64,000 nucleotides of DNA, taken from the NCBI GenBank assembly GCA_030448105.1, contig JAUJNP010000001.1, positions 103,609-167,608 on the forward strand, written 5' to 3'. The notes beneath the pieces were generated by a model. It made no database searches. It worked only from the letters and a program-made list of their open reading frames with translations, and was not told the origin of the DNA. Shown here in pieces: positions 33,774 through 42,163 of this stretch (the first letter of the stretch is position 1; the number at the start of each line of letters is the position of its first letter). The position numbers were made by a program, and so were the translations under genes. This DNA is from Acidimicrobiales bacterium (lineage in GTDB: Bacteria; Actinomycetota; Acidimicrobiia; Acidimicrobiales; Iamiaceae).

Positions 33774-36371
33774 TCAGCGCAGAGCTTCGAAGCGGTCCCA
33801 CAGCTCGGCCGCGTCGCGCCGGCGCTGCTCGAAGGTGGCGCCCACCGAGAGCAGCACGGCGCCTAGCACGGCGAAGGTCAGGTAGCGGGGCGCGGCCGCC
33901 ACCAGGGGCGACAGCTGGTCCACGCCGACCGCGGCCACGGTGATTGCGCCGATCACCACGGGCGCCTGCTGGCGCCAGTGGGCTCCGGCCAACACCACGG
34001 CCACCCCGCCGACCGCGAGGCTGAGCGGGCGCACCATGCCGGGATCGGTCCATGCCGCCAGCACCGAAGGCACCGCCGCCACCATCAGCCCGGGCCCGAC
34101 GCTGATCCACGACCCGGCCCGGCGGCCGTGCAGGGCGCCGGCAGCCAGCAGGGCCACGGCGGCGGGCAGGGTGTAGGCCTCCACGACCTGCACGCCGGCG
34201 ACGGCGAGGCGCAACCAGGCCAGCGCGACGGCCAAGGTGGTGGCCGCCCAGATCGCCCCGCGCCGGCTGGGACGCAGCGCGTGGGCGGCGAGGGTCGCCA
34301 CGCCTAGCAGCAGGGCGACGCTCAGCTCCCCGAATGCGTCCCGGCCCCTCAGCTCGATGACCGCGGCGGCGAACGCCGCCGCCGCCAAGCCGTCGACGGT
34401 CGTCGCCAGGGTCCTCCATCCCTCGGCCCCGAGGGAGCCGGCGGCCGGGCCCGAGCCGCGCCGTTCGGCCGCCCACCCGCCGGCGGAGCTCACGGCCGCG
34501 AAGGCGGCGAGCCACCACCAGGCCGTCGCCGCCGGGTGGCCGGCGGCCAGGGGCCCGGTCAACGCCAGCAGCGAACCGGCGCCGTAGGCCAGGACCACGC
34601 CGCACACCGCCCCTGAACGATCGCCCCGGCGCACCGACGCCGCCGCGGCCGCGAGGCCGACCACCACGACGACGCAGAGGGCCACGATCGTGCCCGGCGC
34701 CGACACCGACGCCCACGTCAGGGCGAAAGCGGCGCACCCCCCGGCGAGGGCGAGCGCGGCGGGGGCGGCCCGACCGCCGAGGGCGGCCCACGTGGTGGCG
34801 CCCACCGCTCCCACGAGCAGGGTGCCCACCGCCATCAGCACGGACCCGTCGAGGGCGAGCGGCAGCACCGCGGCGGTGATGCCGGTCAACAGCGCCGCCG
34901 CCGCCGCACCCGTTCCGGGCGTCATCCGCCACCCCGCACGCGGTCGACCGCCCCAGCTCGGGAGGGACCACAGGGCCACGAGCGCCCACGGCACGGCCAC
35001 GAAGGCGAGGGTGAGGGCCGAGCCCGGCCACGGGTCGCCGGGCAGCAGCGGGCGGACGGGGTCGTCGAGGGCTCCCAGCCACGGGTCGGCCAGCAGCGCG
35101 AGGGGCCCGAAGACGGCAGCGAGGACGGCGTCGACGGCGGGGAGCGTGGCCGCGAGGGCCAGCCCGCTGGCCACCACCGACGGAGCGGCGCCCCACCGGG
35201 CGGGGACAGCCAGGCGGGCGCCGGCGACGACGAGCACGGCCACACCGGCGGTTGCCAGCAGCCAGCGCCCCTCGTCCAGGGTCGTCAGCGCTTCCATGGC
35301 TAGAGCCGTAGCGGCGAGGGCGAGCGCCGTCCCGACGCCGGTGCCGAGCGCCCGCACGACGTCCCTGGCCGGCCAGGCGGCGGCCACGGCCACGGCCAGC
35401 CCGGCCGCCGCCGCCAGAAGGAGCACCGGGCCGGTGACGGTGTCCCTCGACCACTCGGCCAGGAGGGCCTCGACGGTGGCGACCAGGACCGCCAGCCCCC
35501 ACTGGCCGAGGGCGAGGGCGGCCACGAGGGCGCGGTACCAGCCCTCGCCGGTGCGGGCACGGGTGAGGCGCAACCAGGTGACCAGGCCGGCCGCCTGGAC
35601 GAGCAGCACGGCGGCGACGACCTCGGCCGAGTCGGCCCACCGGACGGCCAGGATGACCCCCGGCAGGGAGCCGGTCGCCAAGGCCGCCAGCCGGGCGACC
35701 CCGAGCGGCACCACCCGGCTGAAAGCCCACGTCGCGGCTGCGACCAGAGCCAAACCGGCCGACCAGACCACCGAAGCATCGGCGTCGCCCAGCAGGCCGA
35801 CGCGCTCGGCGTGGACGTCGGCCAGGGCGAGGGCCACCGCCACCAGCGCGATCGCCTCGGCGGTGGACCGCAGGTCGCGGGACCGGCAGAAGGCGGCGGC
35901 ACCGCCGGCCAACCCGGTGAAGCCGAGGAGGATGGCGCCCTGGGCCACCGCCCCCAGCCGGTGCCAGGTGACGGCGGCGAACACCACCGCCGCCACCACC
36001 AGGCAGAACGCGCCCAGCCCGAGCAGGAGGTGTTGGAGGCGGACGCCCCCGCCCGTGGTCGGCGGCGCGGTCGGCGGCGCGGCCGGCGGCGCCGCCGGGC
36101 TGGCCACCGGCCCGGGTGCCCGGGTGGGCCGCGAGTCGGCCCCGCGCAGGCGGTCGAGCACGGCGGCGCGCTGGCCGGCCAGGCGGTGGAGCTCAAGATC
36201 GAGCCACCACAGGGTGCCGGCCTCCGGGTGCTCGAGGCCGAGGCCGCAGGCGCCACACCGGCCGGCGGCGACGGGGCCGTCGCAGTCGGGGCAGACGTGC
36301 ACGGACGGCGGCGGGAACGACAGCGTGCGGGGCATGGACGCATCGTCGAGCCCGGGGGCCGAAGCCACCAT
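33774..36371 (-). CDS. Large polytopic membrane protein with N-terminal zinc ribbon (SCO7613-like)
   Basis: An 865-residue protein with an N-terminal zinc ribbon CPDCDGPVAAGRCGACGLGL, a short helical linker (LDLELHRLAGQRAAVLDRLRG), a Pro/Ala hinge, then more than twenty hydrophobic helices to the end. This layout is that of the actinobacterial SCO7613-type membrane proteins of unknown function. GTT-poor, Ala/Leu-rich composition. Start taken at 36371; the ATG at 36335 (MPRTLSFPPP) is a real alternative. It follows the MaoC gene by 36 bp but shows no tie to steroid genes. Confidence 0.78.
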   Translation of the reverse strand: MVASAPGLDDASMPRTLSFPPPSVHVCPDCDGPVAAGRCGACGLGLEHPEAGTLWWLDLELHRLAGQRAAVLDRLRGADSRPTRAPGPVASPAAPPAAPPTAPPTTGGGVRLQHLLLGLGAFCLVVAAVVFAAVTWHRLGAVAQGAILLGFTGLAGGAAAFCRSRDLRSTAEAIALVAVALALADVHAERVGLLGDADASVVWSAGLALVAAATWAFSRVVPLGVARLAALATGSLPGVILAVRWADSAEVVAAVLLVQAAGLVTWLRLTRARTGEGWYRALVAALALGQWGLAVLVATVEALLAEWSRDTVTGPVLLLAAAAGLAVAVAAAWPARDVVRALGTGVGTALALAATALAMEALTTLDEGRWLLATAGVAVLVVAGARLAVPARWGAAPSVVASGLALAATLPAVDAVLAAVFGPLALLADPWLGALDDPVRPLLPGDPWPGSALTLAFVAVPWALVALWSLPSWGGRPRAGWRMTPGTGAAAAALLTGITAAVLPLALDGSVLMAVGTLLVGAVGATTWAALGGRAAPAALALAGGCAAFALTWASVSAPGTIVALCVVVVVGLAAAAASVRRGDRSGAVCGVVLAYGAGSLLALTGPLAAGHPAATAWWWLAAFAAVSSAGGWAAERRGSGPAAGSLGAEGWRTLATTVDGLAAAAFAAAVIELRGRDAFGELSVALLLGVATLAAHALRPSRRGAIWAATTLAVALAWLRLAVAGVQVVEAYTLPAAVALLAAGALHGRRAGSWISVGPGLMVAAVPSVLAAWTDPGMVRPLSLAVGGVAVVLAGAHWRQQAPVVIGAITVAAVGVDQLSPLVAAAPRYLTFAVLGAVLLSVGATFEQRRRDAAELWDRFEALR

Positions 36372-36407
36372 GGGCGGTTGCCCCCACCCCTGCGTGGGGA
36401 GCCCGGG

Positions 36408-36824
36408 TCAGGCCACCCAGCGGCTGACCGCGTCGACCACGCACGCCGGCTCGCGCCTGCCGGCCACCTCGACCGTGATCCGCATGAGGGTCTGTACCCC
36501 ACCGGCCACCTCGGTGACCTCGAGCAGCTCCACCCCTGCCCGCAACCGGGTCCCGGCCGGCGCCGTCGCCGGGAACCGCACCCGGTCGGCGCCGTAGTTC
36601 ACCCCCAGGGCCACCCCCCGGACCTGCACCACCTGAGGCAGGAGGAGGTTGGTCAGCGACAGCACCAGGTACGGATCGCTGAGGGGGCGCCCGCCCACGG
36701 CGTCGGCGAAGCGGTCGAGGCGGGTCTGGTCCACCTCGATCCAGCCGCTGTGGCCCAGGTGGCGGCCCGCGGCGGCGCGGACGTCGTCGAGCCCGTCGAG
36801 CACCGTCACGGGCGCGACTGTCAC
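36408..36824 (-). CDS. MaoC-like hot-dog dehydratase
   Basis: A 138-residue hot-dog-fold protein of the MaoC/R-specific enoyl-CoA hydratase family. GHSGWIEVDQTRLDRFADAVGG at the N-terminus, YLVLSLTNLLLPQVVQV and NYGADRVRFPATAPAGTRLRA fit the family. However, the usual catalytic D-x5-H pair is unclear: the segment after ADAVGG reads RPLSDPYLVLSL, with a shifted Asp and no nearby His. GTG start overlaps the ipdF stop as GTGA, so it is probably part of the HIP regulon. Likely hydratase or acyl-CoA-binding role; activity uncertain. Confidence 0.75.
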   Translation of the reverse strand: MTVAPVTVLDGLDDVRAAAGRHLGHSGWIEVDQTRLDRFADAVGGRPLSDPYLVLSLTNLLLPQVVQVRGVALGVNYGADRVRFPATAPAGTRLRAGVELLEVTEVAGGVQTLMRITVEVAGRREPACVVDAVSRWVA

Positions 36825-37603
36825 GGGTGCTGCGAGCTGACCGCCACGACCTCGCCGGTCATGTAGGACGAGTAGTCGCTGGCGAGGAACACCACGACGT
36901 TGGCCACCTCCCACGGCTCGGCGTGACGGCCGAACGCCTCCCGCCCGGTCAGCTCAGCGAGGAGCTCGTCGCTGGTGACCCTGGCGAGGAACGGGTGCAT
37001 GGCCAGGCTGGGCGCCACCGCGTTCACGCGCACGCCGGCCGGTGCCGCCTCCAGCGCCGCGCACCGCGTGAGGGCCATCACCCCCGCCTTGGCCGCCGCG
37101 TAGTGCGCCTGGCCGGCCTGGGCCCGCCAGCCGAGCACGGACGCGTTGTTGACGATCACCCCCCTCCCCCGACCGGTCATGTGACGCAGGGCGGCCCGGG
37201 TGCAGCGGAACGTGCCCGTGAGGGTGACGTCGAGCACGGTGGCCCACTGGTCATCGGTCATGTCGACCAGCGGGGCGGTGCCCCCGAGGCCGGCGTTGTT
37301 GACCATCACGTCGATCCCGTCGAGCTGCTCGGCGGCGCCGTCGACCAGCGCGGCCACGTCGTCCTCTGCGGTGACGTCGCAGCGCAGGGTCAGCGGCACG
37401 GAACCGGTCTCCTCCCCGAGGCGGTCGGCGGTCTCGCCGAGCCGGCGCTCGTGGACGTCGCTGATCAGCACCCGGGCCCCCTCCTCGAGGGCCCGTCGGG
37501 CCACCGCCGAGCCGATGCCCGTGCCGGCGGCGGCGGTGACCACGACCGAACGGCCGGCGAGGATCCCGTGGCCCGGCACATAGTTAGGGGGTGCGGGGGC
37601 CAC
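36821..37603 (-). CDS. ipdF: IpdF, SDR dehydrogenase of HIP degradation
   Basis: A 260-residue SDR matching mycobacterial Rv3559c (IpdF). The N-terminus with [20 protein letters not shown], unusual [11 protein letters not shown] cofactor loop, [46 protein letters not shown] and [15 protein letters not shown] are nearly the same. IpdF oxidises the C5-hydroxyl of the side-chain-shortened HIP-CoA thioester. GTG start; a type A operator lies 77 bp upstream. It is the first gene of an ipdF-MaoC unit. Confidence 0.92.
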   Translation of the reverse strand: MAPAPPNYVPGHGILAGRSVVVTAAAGTGIGSAVARRALEEGARVLISDVHERRLGETADRLGEETGSVPLTLRCDVTAEDDVAALVDGAAEQLDGIDVMVNNAGLGGTAPLVDMTDDQWATVLDVTLTGTFRCTRAALRHMTGRGRGVIVNNASVLGWRAQAGQAHYAAAKAGVMALTRCAALEAAPAGVRVNAVAPSLAMHPFLARVTSDELLAELTGREAFGRHAEPWEVANVVVFLASDYSSYMTGEVVAVSSQHP

Positions 37604-37680
37604 AGCTCAGGTGACGCGCTCGCGCGTGGGGGCCGCGTGCTCGGCACCCGTGTGCAGGTCCATCGCGTCGCTGACTGTAA

Positions 37681-37695
37681 CTGACGGGTCGTCAG
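37681..37695. promoter_or_regulatory. Type A operator CTGACGGGTCGTCAG between ipdF and msrA
   Basis: Near-perfect palindrome 77 bp before ipdF and 57 bp before the divergent msrA. The position fits control of ipdF; effect on msrA is uncertain. Confidence 0.72.
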
Positions 37696-37752
37696 GGCCA
37701 GCCGGAGTCGGCCCCGTGCGTCGCCGTCGACGGTCGCCCGTAGCCTGAGGTC

Positions 37753-38403
37753 ATGCTCTTCGCCCGCAAGCACACCGAGATGCCCTCCCCCTCCGACGCC
37801 CTGCCCGGGCGGGACGAGCCCCTCGCCGTCGGCGGGGTCCACGACGTGCTCGGCACCCGCATCACCCCGCCGTTCCCGGAGGGCGCGGAGACGGCGATGT
37901 TCGGCCTCGGCTGCTTTTGGGGAGCCGAGCGCCGCTTCTGGGAGGCGCCCGGCGTGATCACCACCGCGGTCGGCTACGCCGGCGGGTACACCCCCAACCC
38001 CACCTACGAGGAGGTGTGCAGTGGGCGCACCGGGCACAACGAGGTGGTCCTGGTCGTGTTCGACCCGGCCCGCACCTCCTACGACGCCCTCCTCAAGGTC
38101 TTCTGGGAGAGCCACGACCCCACCTCCGGCATGCGCCAAGGCAACGACGTCGGCACCCAGTACCGGTCGGGCATCTACACCTCCGGCCCCGCCCAGCAGG
38201 AGGCGGCCGAGCGCACCCGGGAGGTGTTCCAGCAGCAACTCGACGGCGCCGGCTACGGCTCCATCACCACCGAGATCGTGCCGGCCGGCCCCTTCTACTA
38301 CGCCGAGGACTACCACCAGCAGTACCTGTCCAAGGTGCCCAACGGCTATTGCGGGCTCGGCGGCACCGGTGTCACCTGTCCGGTGGGCGTCGCCGGGGCT
38401 TGA
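37753..38403 (+). CDS. msrA: Peptide methionine sulfoxide reductase MsrA
   Basis: A 216-residue MsrA reducing Met-S-sulfoxide. Catalytic Cys54 in [15 protein letters not shown] start; [49 protein letters not shown] and the C-terminal recycling Cys in [12 protein letters not shown] are all present. Length and the N-terminal extension match actinobacterial MsrA. Monocistronic and divergent from ipdF; likely an oxidative-stress repair gene caught between regulon members. Confidence 0.92.
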   Translation: MLFARKHTEMPSPSDALPGRDEPLAVGGVHDVLGTRITPPFPEGAETAMFGLGCFWGAERRFWEAPGVITTAVGYAGGYTPNPTYEEVCSGRTGHNEVVLVVFDPARTSYDALLKVFWESHDPTSGMRQGNDVGTQYRSGIYTSGPAQQEAAERTREVFQQQLDGAGYGSITTEIVPAGPFYYAEDYHQQYLSKVPNGYCGLGGTGVTCPVGVAGA

Positions 38404-38424
38404 GCCGGGAGGCGCACGCGGCGG

Positions 38425-39405
38425 TCAGGTCCAGGCCACCACCGGGCCGGCCACCGCCACCAGCTCGTCGAGCACCGACCAGTCGACCCTCACCGGCTCC
38501 ACCCTCACCGAGGACCCGGCCGTCGGTCCGGCGGTAGCGGCTGCCACCTCCTCGCCCTCACCGGTCCACACCTGCAGCACCACACCGAGGCCCTCGATTC
38601 GGGCCAGGTCGAGCAGACCGAGCGTGAGGTCGTCCAGCGGGCCCACGGTGACGGCCACTGCGTGGCGGCCCTCGAGGGCGGAGATCACCGCCGCGGCCGC
38701 CGCGAACCCGGGCTGGGGCCGGGCCGGCACCACGACGCTGCCCGGCTCGGTGGTCGGGAAGGTGCGGGCCACCCAGAACCCGGCCGCACCCGGATCGGCC
38801 ACCACCAGGCCGCGGCCGGAGAGGGCGGCGACAGCCCGGGGTGGCGGCGGCGGCTGGGCGTCGGAGGCGTAGAGCGGGCCCACGGTCTCCGACAGGCGGA
38901 CGTAGAGGGGCGGCCGGGTGGGGGCCTGGGTCGGAGGAGGCCACCCCCCGGCGGCGAAGCGCAGGTGGGCGGGGGGCACGTCGATGGTGCGGGCAGGGTC
39001 TCGGACCAGCCCGGTGGTCTCGTCGGCGTCGAGGCCGGTGGTGATCACGAGGTCGGCGTCGGTCACGCCGCCGAGGAAGAAGTCGTCGCGCTGCAGCCCG
39101 GCGGTGCCGGCATGAGCCGGGTCGTCCCACCGCAGCACGCCCTTGGCGCCGAAGGTGTTGAGCACCGGAGCGCCGGTCATGGCCGCCAGCGCCCGCAGCC
39201 CGCCGACGCCGGCCGGTCCCGCGGCGAGGACGCCCGGCCCGGCCACCACCAGGGACCGGCTCTCGACCGCGGGGACGGGTAGCGCGACCAACCGGTCCGG
39301 CGCGGGCGGCCGCGCCGGGTGCAGCCGGTGGACCGCCGCGGCAAAGGCGGCCGCCAGCGCCGGCTCGCCGGTGAGCCCGGCCACCCGGTCCATCACCATT
39401 GCCAC
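38425..39405 (-). CDS. Thiamine-diphosphate enzyme-like protein lacking catalytic domains
   Basis: A 326-residue protein resembling the middle and last domains of acetolactate synthase/benzoylformate decarboxylase-type enzymes (SLVVAGPGVLAAGPAGVGGLRALAAMTGAPVLNTFGAKG split over the central domain; RGLVVADPGAAGFWV and PGFAAAAAVISALEGR later). The N-terminal PYR domain with the catalytic Glu is missing. The cofactor GDG-x~25-N motif is also replaced (VGPLDDLTLG). It therefore probably does not bind ThDP in the usual way. GTG at 39405 or ATG at 39399/39393 could start it. Decayed paralogue or repurposed fold; undecided. Confidence 0.65.
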   Translation of the reverse strand: MAMVMDRVAGLTGEPALAAAFAAAVHRLHPARPPAPDRLVALPVPAVESRSLVVAGPGVLAAGPAGVGGLRALAAMTGAPVLNTFGAKGVLRWDDPAHAGTAGLQRDDFFLGGVTDADLVITTGLDADETTGLVRDPARTIDVPPAHLRFAAGGWPPPTQAPTRPPLYVRLSETVGPLYASDAQPPPPPRAVAALSGRGLVVADPGAAGFWVARTFPTTEPGSVVVPARPQPGFAAAAAVISALEGRHAVAVTVGPLDDLTLGLLDLARIEGLGVVLQVWTGEGEEVAAATAGPTAGSSVRVEPVRVDWSVLDELVAVAGPVVAWT

Positions 39406-39415
39406 GCTGCGCAGT

Positions 39416-39580
39416 CCGCCAGGCGGAGCAGCACCGACGATGAGACCCGGATCGGCGAAGCCGGCTCCGCCGGAGGCGGAGCAAAGCCAGCACGGATCGG
39501 CGAAGCCCGCTCCGCCGGAGGCGGAGCAAAGCCAGCACGGATCGGCGAAGCCCGCTCCGCCCGAGGCGGAGCAAAGCCAC
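39416..39580. repeat. Tandem 45-bp palindromic repeats
   Basis: Units begin at 39451, 39496 and 39541 with period 45 bp (the last shortened by 5 bp). Each has a perfect or near-perfect hairpin GCTCCGCC-GGA-GGCGGAGC. A related half-unit (CCGCCAGGCGG) precedes at 39416. The array starts immediately after the stop of the minus-strand SDR. Part of it (39416-39469) recurs in inverse orientation at 50368-50420. No ORF with known similarity covers it. This fills the 175-bp gap between the two genes. Confidence 0.85.
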
Positions 39581-40492
39581 TCAGTAGCGCAGCCCCGGGG
39601 TGCGGGTGCCGAACACGTCGGTGGCGAGCTGGTCGCCGAGCCGGGTGGCGTCCCAGCGCTGGCCTCCGTTGCTGATGGAGGGGCCGTCGGACCAGCCCCG
39701 CATCCAGATGATGTTCTCGGCCACGGCCCGGATGACCTGGCCGGTGACGTGCTGGGACTCGTCGCTGGCCAGCCAGGCCACCAGCGGCGAGCTCACCGCC
39801 GGGTCCATCCGGTTCCAGGTGTCCTCAGGCACGTCGTCGGGCTCGATCACCTCGGGGGCGCCGGGCATGGTGGCGGTGATCCGGGTGGCCGCCGCCGGGC
39901 CGACGCAGTTCACGGTGACGCCCAGCTTGTTCAGCTCCAGGCTGAGGGTCTGGGTGAGGCCGGCGATGCCGGCCTTCGCGGTGGCGTAGTTGGTCTGCCC
40001 GAAGTTGCCGACCAGGCCGGCCCCCGAGGTCGTGTTGATCACCCTTCCGGTCACCTGCTCGCCGGCCTTGGCGCGGGCCCTCCAGTGCACGGCGGCGTGG
40101 TGGCAAGGGGCCCACGTTCCCTTCACGTGCACCCGTAGGACGGCGTCGAAGTCGGCCTCGGTCATGTTCCAGATGGCGCTGTCGCGGACGATGCCGGCGT
40201 TGTTGACGAGCACGTCGAGCCGGCCCCACTGCTCGACCGCCTGCGCGACCATCGCGCCGGCGGCCTCGAAGTCGGCCACGTCGGAGTAGTTGGCCACCGC
40301 CTTCCCGCCCCGCCCGGTGATGATGTCCACCGTGAGGTCGGCGTCGCGCCCGGCGCCCTCGCCGGCCACCGAGCCGCCGAGGTCGTTGACCACCACCCGG
40401 GCGCCGTGGCGGGCCAGCTCGAGGGCGTGGCCCCGGCCGATGCCGTGCCCGGCGCCGGTGACGATGGCAACCTTGCCGTCGAGCAGGCCCAT
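39581..40492 (-). CDS. SDR dehydrogenase, HSD4/Rv3548c-related
   Basis: A 303-residue SDR related to the 21486-22403 gene: MGLLDGKVAIVTGAGHGIGRGHAL, NNAGIVRDSAIWN, TTSGAGLVGNFGQTNYATAKAG and a C-terminal GWSDGPSISNGGQRWDATRLGDQL. ATG at 40492 chosen by family alignment (MGLLDGK); GTG at 40501 would overlap the synthetase stop as GTGA. Co-transcribed with the acyl-CoA synthetase behind a type A operator, so likely a hydroxyacyl-CoA dehydrogenase of the regulon. Confidence 0.84.
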   Translation of the reverse strand: MGLLDGKVAIVTGAGHGIGRGHALELARHGARVVVNDLGGSVAGEGAGRDADLTVDIITGRGGKAVANYSDVADFEAAGAMVAQAVEQWGRLDVLVNNAGIVRDSAIWNMTEADFDAVLRVHVKGTWAPCHHAAVHWRARAKAGEQVTGRVINTTSGAGLVGNFGQTNYATAKAGIAGLTQTLSLELNKLGVTVNCVGPAAATRITATMPGAPEVIEPDDVPEDTWNRMDPAVSSPLVAWLASDESQHVTGQVIRAVAENIIWMRGWSDGPSISNGGQRWDATRLGDQLATDVFGTRTPGLRY

Positions 40493-40497
40493 GGATC

Positions 40498-42063
40498 TCA
40501 CCGTCCCTTTCGTGATGCGAAGCGCGCCCGCAGCTCGTGCTTGGGGATCTTGCCCGCCGGGTTCCGGGGGACGGCGTCGACCACCTCCAGGCGCTCGGGG
40601 ATGGCCTGCATGCGCAGCCCTCTTCCCTTCAGGAACTCCTGCATCTCGGTGAAGGTGAGGGGCTCCTCGCCGTCCGGGGTGGACACCACCGCGCAGACCA
40701 GCTCGCCCCGTTCCTCGTCGGGCAGGCCGACCACGGCGACGTCTCCCACCTTGGCGTGCTCGTAGAGCAGGTCCTCCACCTCTTTGGCGCTCACGTTCTC
40801 GCCTTTGCGGATGATGACGTCCTTCAGCCGGCCGGTTATGCGCACGTACCCCTGGTCGTCGATCACGCCGAGGTCGCCCGTGCGGAACCAGCCATCGGCG
40901 TCGAACGCGTCGGCGTCGAGCTCCTCGTCGAGGTAGCCCTCCATCATCTGCGGCGCCTTGGCCCGCAGCTCGCCCTCCCGGCCCGGCCCCACCTCCTCGC
41001 CCTCCACCGTCACCACCCGGAGCTGCACCCCGGGCATGGGCCGGCCCTCGGTGGTGGACAGCTTGTCGTCGGGATCATGGGTGGAGGCCATGGTGAGGAC
41101 GGGCGCCTCGGTGAGCCCCCACCCCGACAGGATCCCCCGCCCGCCGAGCTGCTCCTTCACCTCGTAGTGCAGGCGGGGCGGCTTGGGGGCGCCGCCGCCC
41201 GGGCAGTTCCGGAGCTTGGGGAAGATCGGCTCGCTGCCTGCCTCCCGCTGGGCGTTGAGGTAGGCGAGGTGGAAGGCGGTGGCCGACCCGGCCAGGGTGA
41301 CGTCCTGGGCCGAGGCGAGGGCGGGCGTGGCTCGTGGGTCGAAGGACTCGGTGATGACGTTGACCAGCTCGTACATCAAGCTGGCCGCCAGCCAGATAGG
41401 ACCGGCGATGTGGGTGACGGGGAAGGCCATCAGGTTGCGGTCCCCGACCCGCGCCGTCAGGCGGTCGCCCATCCCCCGAGCGGTGATGATGAGGTCGGCG
41501 TCGGTGTGGCGCGCTCCCTTCGGGTCCGCGGTCGTCCCCGACGTGTAGAAGAGCCAACCGGGCGCCGCCTCGTCGCTCGTGGCGGGCGGGGAGGGCGCCG
41601 ACTCCAGAGTGGCCGGGTCCCCCTCGGGTAGCTGGTGGTCGCAGACCAGCACCTCGAGCGGTGGGTCGGCGGCCTGGCGGTCCTCGGCGATTCTGCGGCC
41701 CATCTCCTCGTAGTCGAAACCGCGCCACCGGCCCGGGACAAGGAGCAACCGCGTGCCCGCCTGGGCGGTGCAGAAGCCGACCTCGCGGTCGCGGTAGATC
41801 GGCAGGATGGGGTTCTGCACCGCACCCAGCCGGGCCAGCGCGCCCGCCAGCACGAAGGACTCGTGCCAGGTGGGCAGCATCCACGACACCACATCGCCGG
41901 GGCCCACACCCCGTCCGGCCAGGCCGGCCGCCGCCCGCAGGACCTCCGTCCGGTAGTCGCCGAAGGACATCGAGCGGCCGTGCTCGTCCACCGCCATCTC
42001 GGACCGAGGCGTGGCCGCGGCGCGCGCCTCGGTGAGCTCCCAGAAGTTGCGCGCCTCGAACAT
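40498..42063 (-). CDS. Acyl-CoA synthetase, cyclic-acid/fatty-acid type
   Basis: A 521-residue ANL ligase. LFYTSGTTADPKGARH, GWGLTEAPVL, WFRTGDLGVIDDQGYVRITGRLKDVIIRKGENVSAKEVE and NPAGKIPKHEL supply the adenylation and thioesterification motifs. The N-terminus (FWELTEARAAATP) and GPGDVVSWMLPTWHE recall cyclohexanecarboxylate-CoA ligases. ATG 22 bp downstream of a type A operator. It could activate a released acid or a ring-derived carboxylate; not the FadD3 equivalent, which is at 57301. Confidence 0.85.
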   Translation of the reverse strand: MFEARNFWELTEARAAATPRSEMAVDEHGRSMSFGDYRTEVLRAAAGLAGRGVGPGDVVSWMLPTWHESFVLAGALARLGAVQNPILPIYRDREVGFCTAQAGTRLLLVPGRWRGFDYEEMGRRIAEDRQAADPPLEVLVCDHQLPEGDPATLESAPSPPATSDEAAPGWLFYTSGTTADPKGARHTDADLIITARGMGDRLTARVGDRNLMAFPVTHIAGPIWLAASLMYELVNVITESFDPRATPALASAQDVTLAGSATAFHLAYLNAQREAGSEPIFPKLRNCPGGGAPKPPRLHYEVKEQLGGRGILSGWGLTEAPVLTMASTHDPDDKLSTTEGRPMPGVQLRVVTVEGEEVGPGREGELRAKAPQMMEGYLDEELDADAFDADGWFRTGDLGVIDDQGYVRITGRLKDVIIRKGENVSAKEVEDLLYEHAKVGDVAVVGLPDEERGELVCAVVSTPDGEEPLTFTEMQEFLKGRGLRMQAIPERLEVVDAVPRNPAGKIPKHELRARFASRKGR

Positions 42064-42084
42064 GCCCGCCGTCCTCTCCCGTTC

Positions 42085-42099
42085 CTGACGACCCGTCAG
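42085..42099. promoter_or_regulatory. Type A operator CTGACGACCCGTCAG
   Basis: Near-perfect palindrome 21 bp before the acyl-CoA synthetase ATG and 65 bp before the divergent GGDEF gene. A TTATTGCAA stretch just beyond may hold the promoter. Confidence 0.74.
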
Positions 42100-42163
42100 C
42101 TTATTGCAACCGACGGAACGTTGGCCGGTTCGCCACGAGCCCCACGGGTATCCTCCGGGGATC

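Noticed and set aside
39451..39580. CRISPR array
   Set aside because: The units are directly abutting 45-bp repeats without variable spacers and there are no cas genes.
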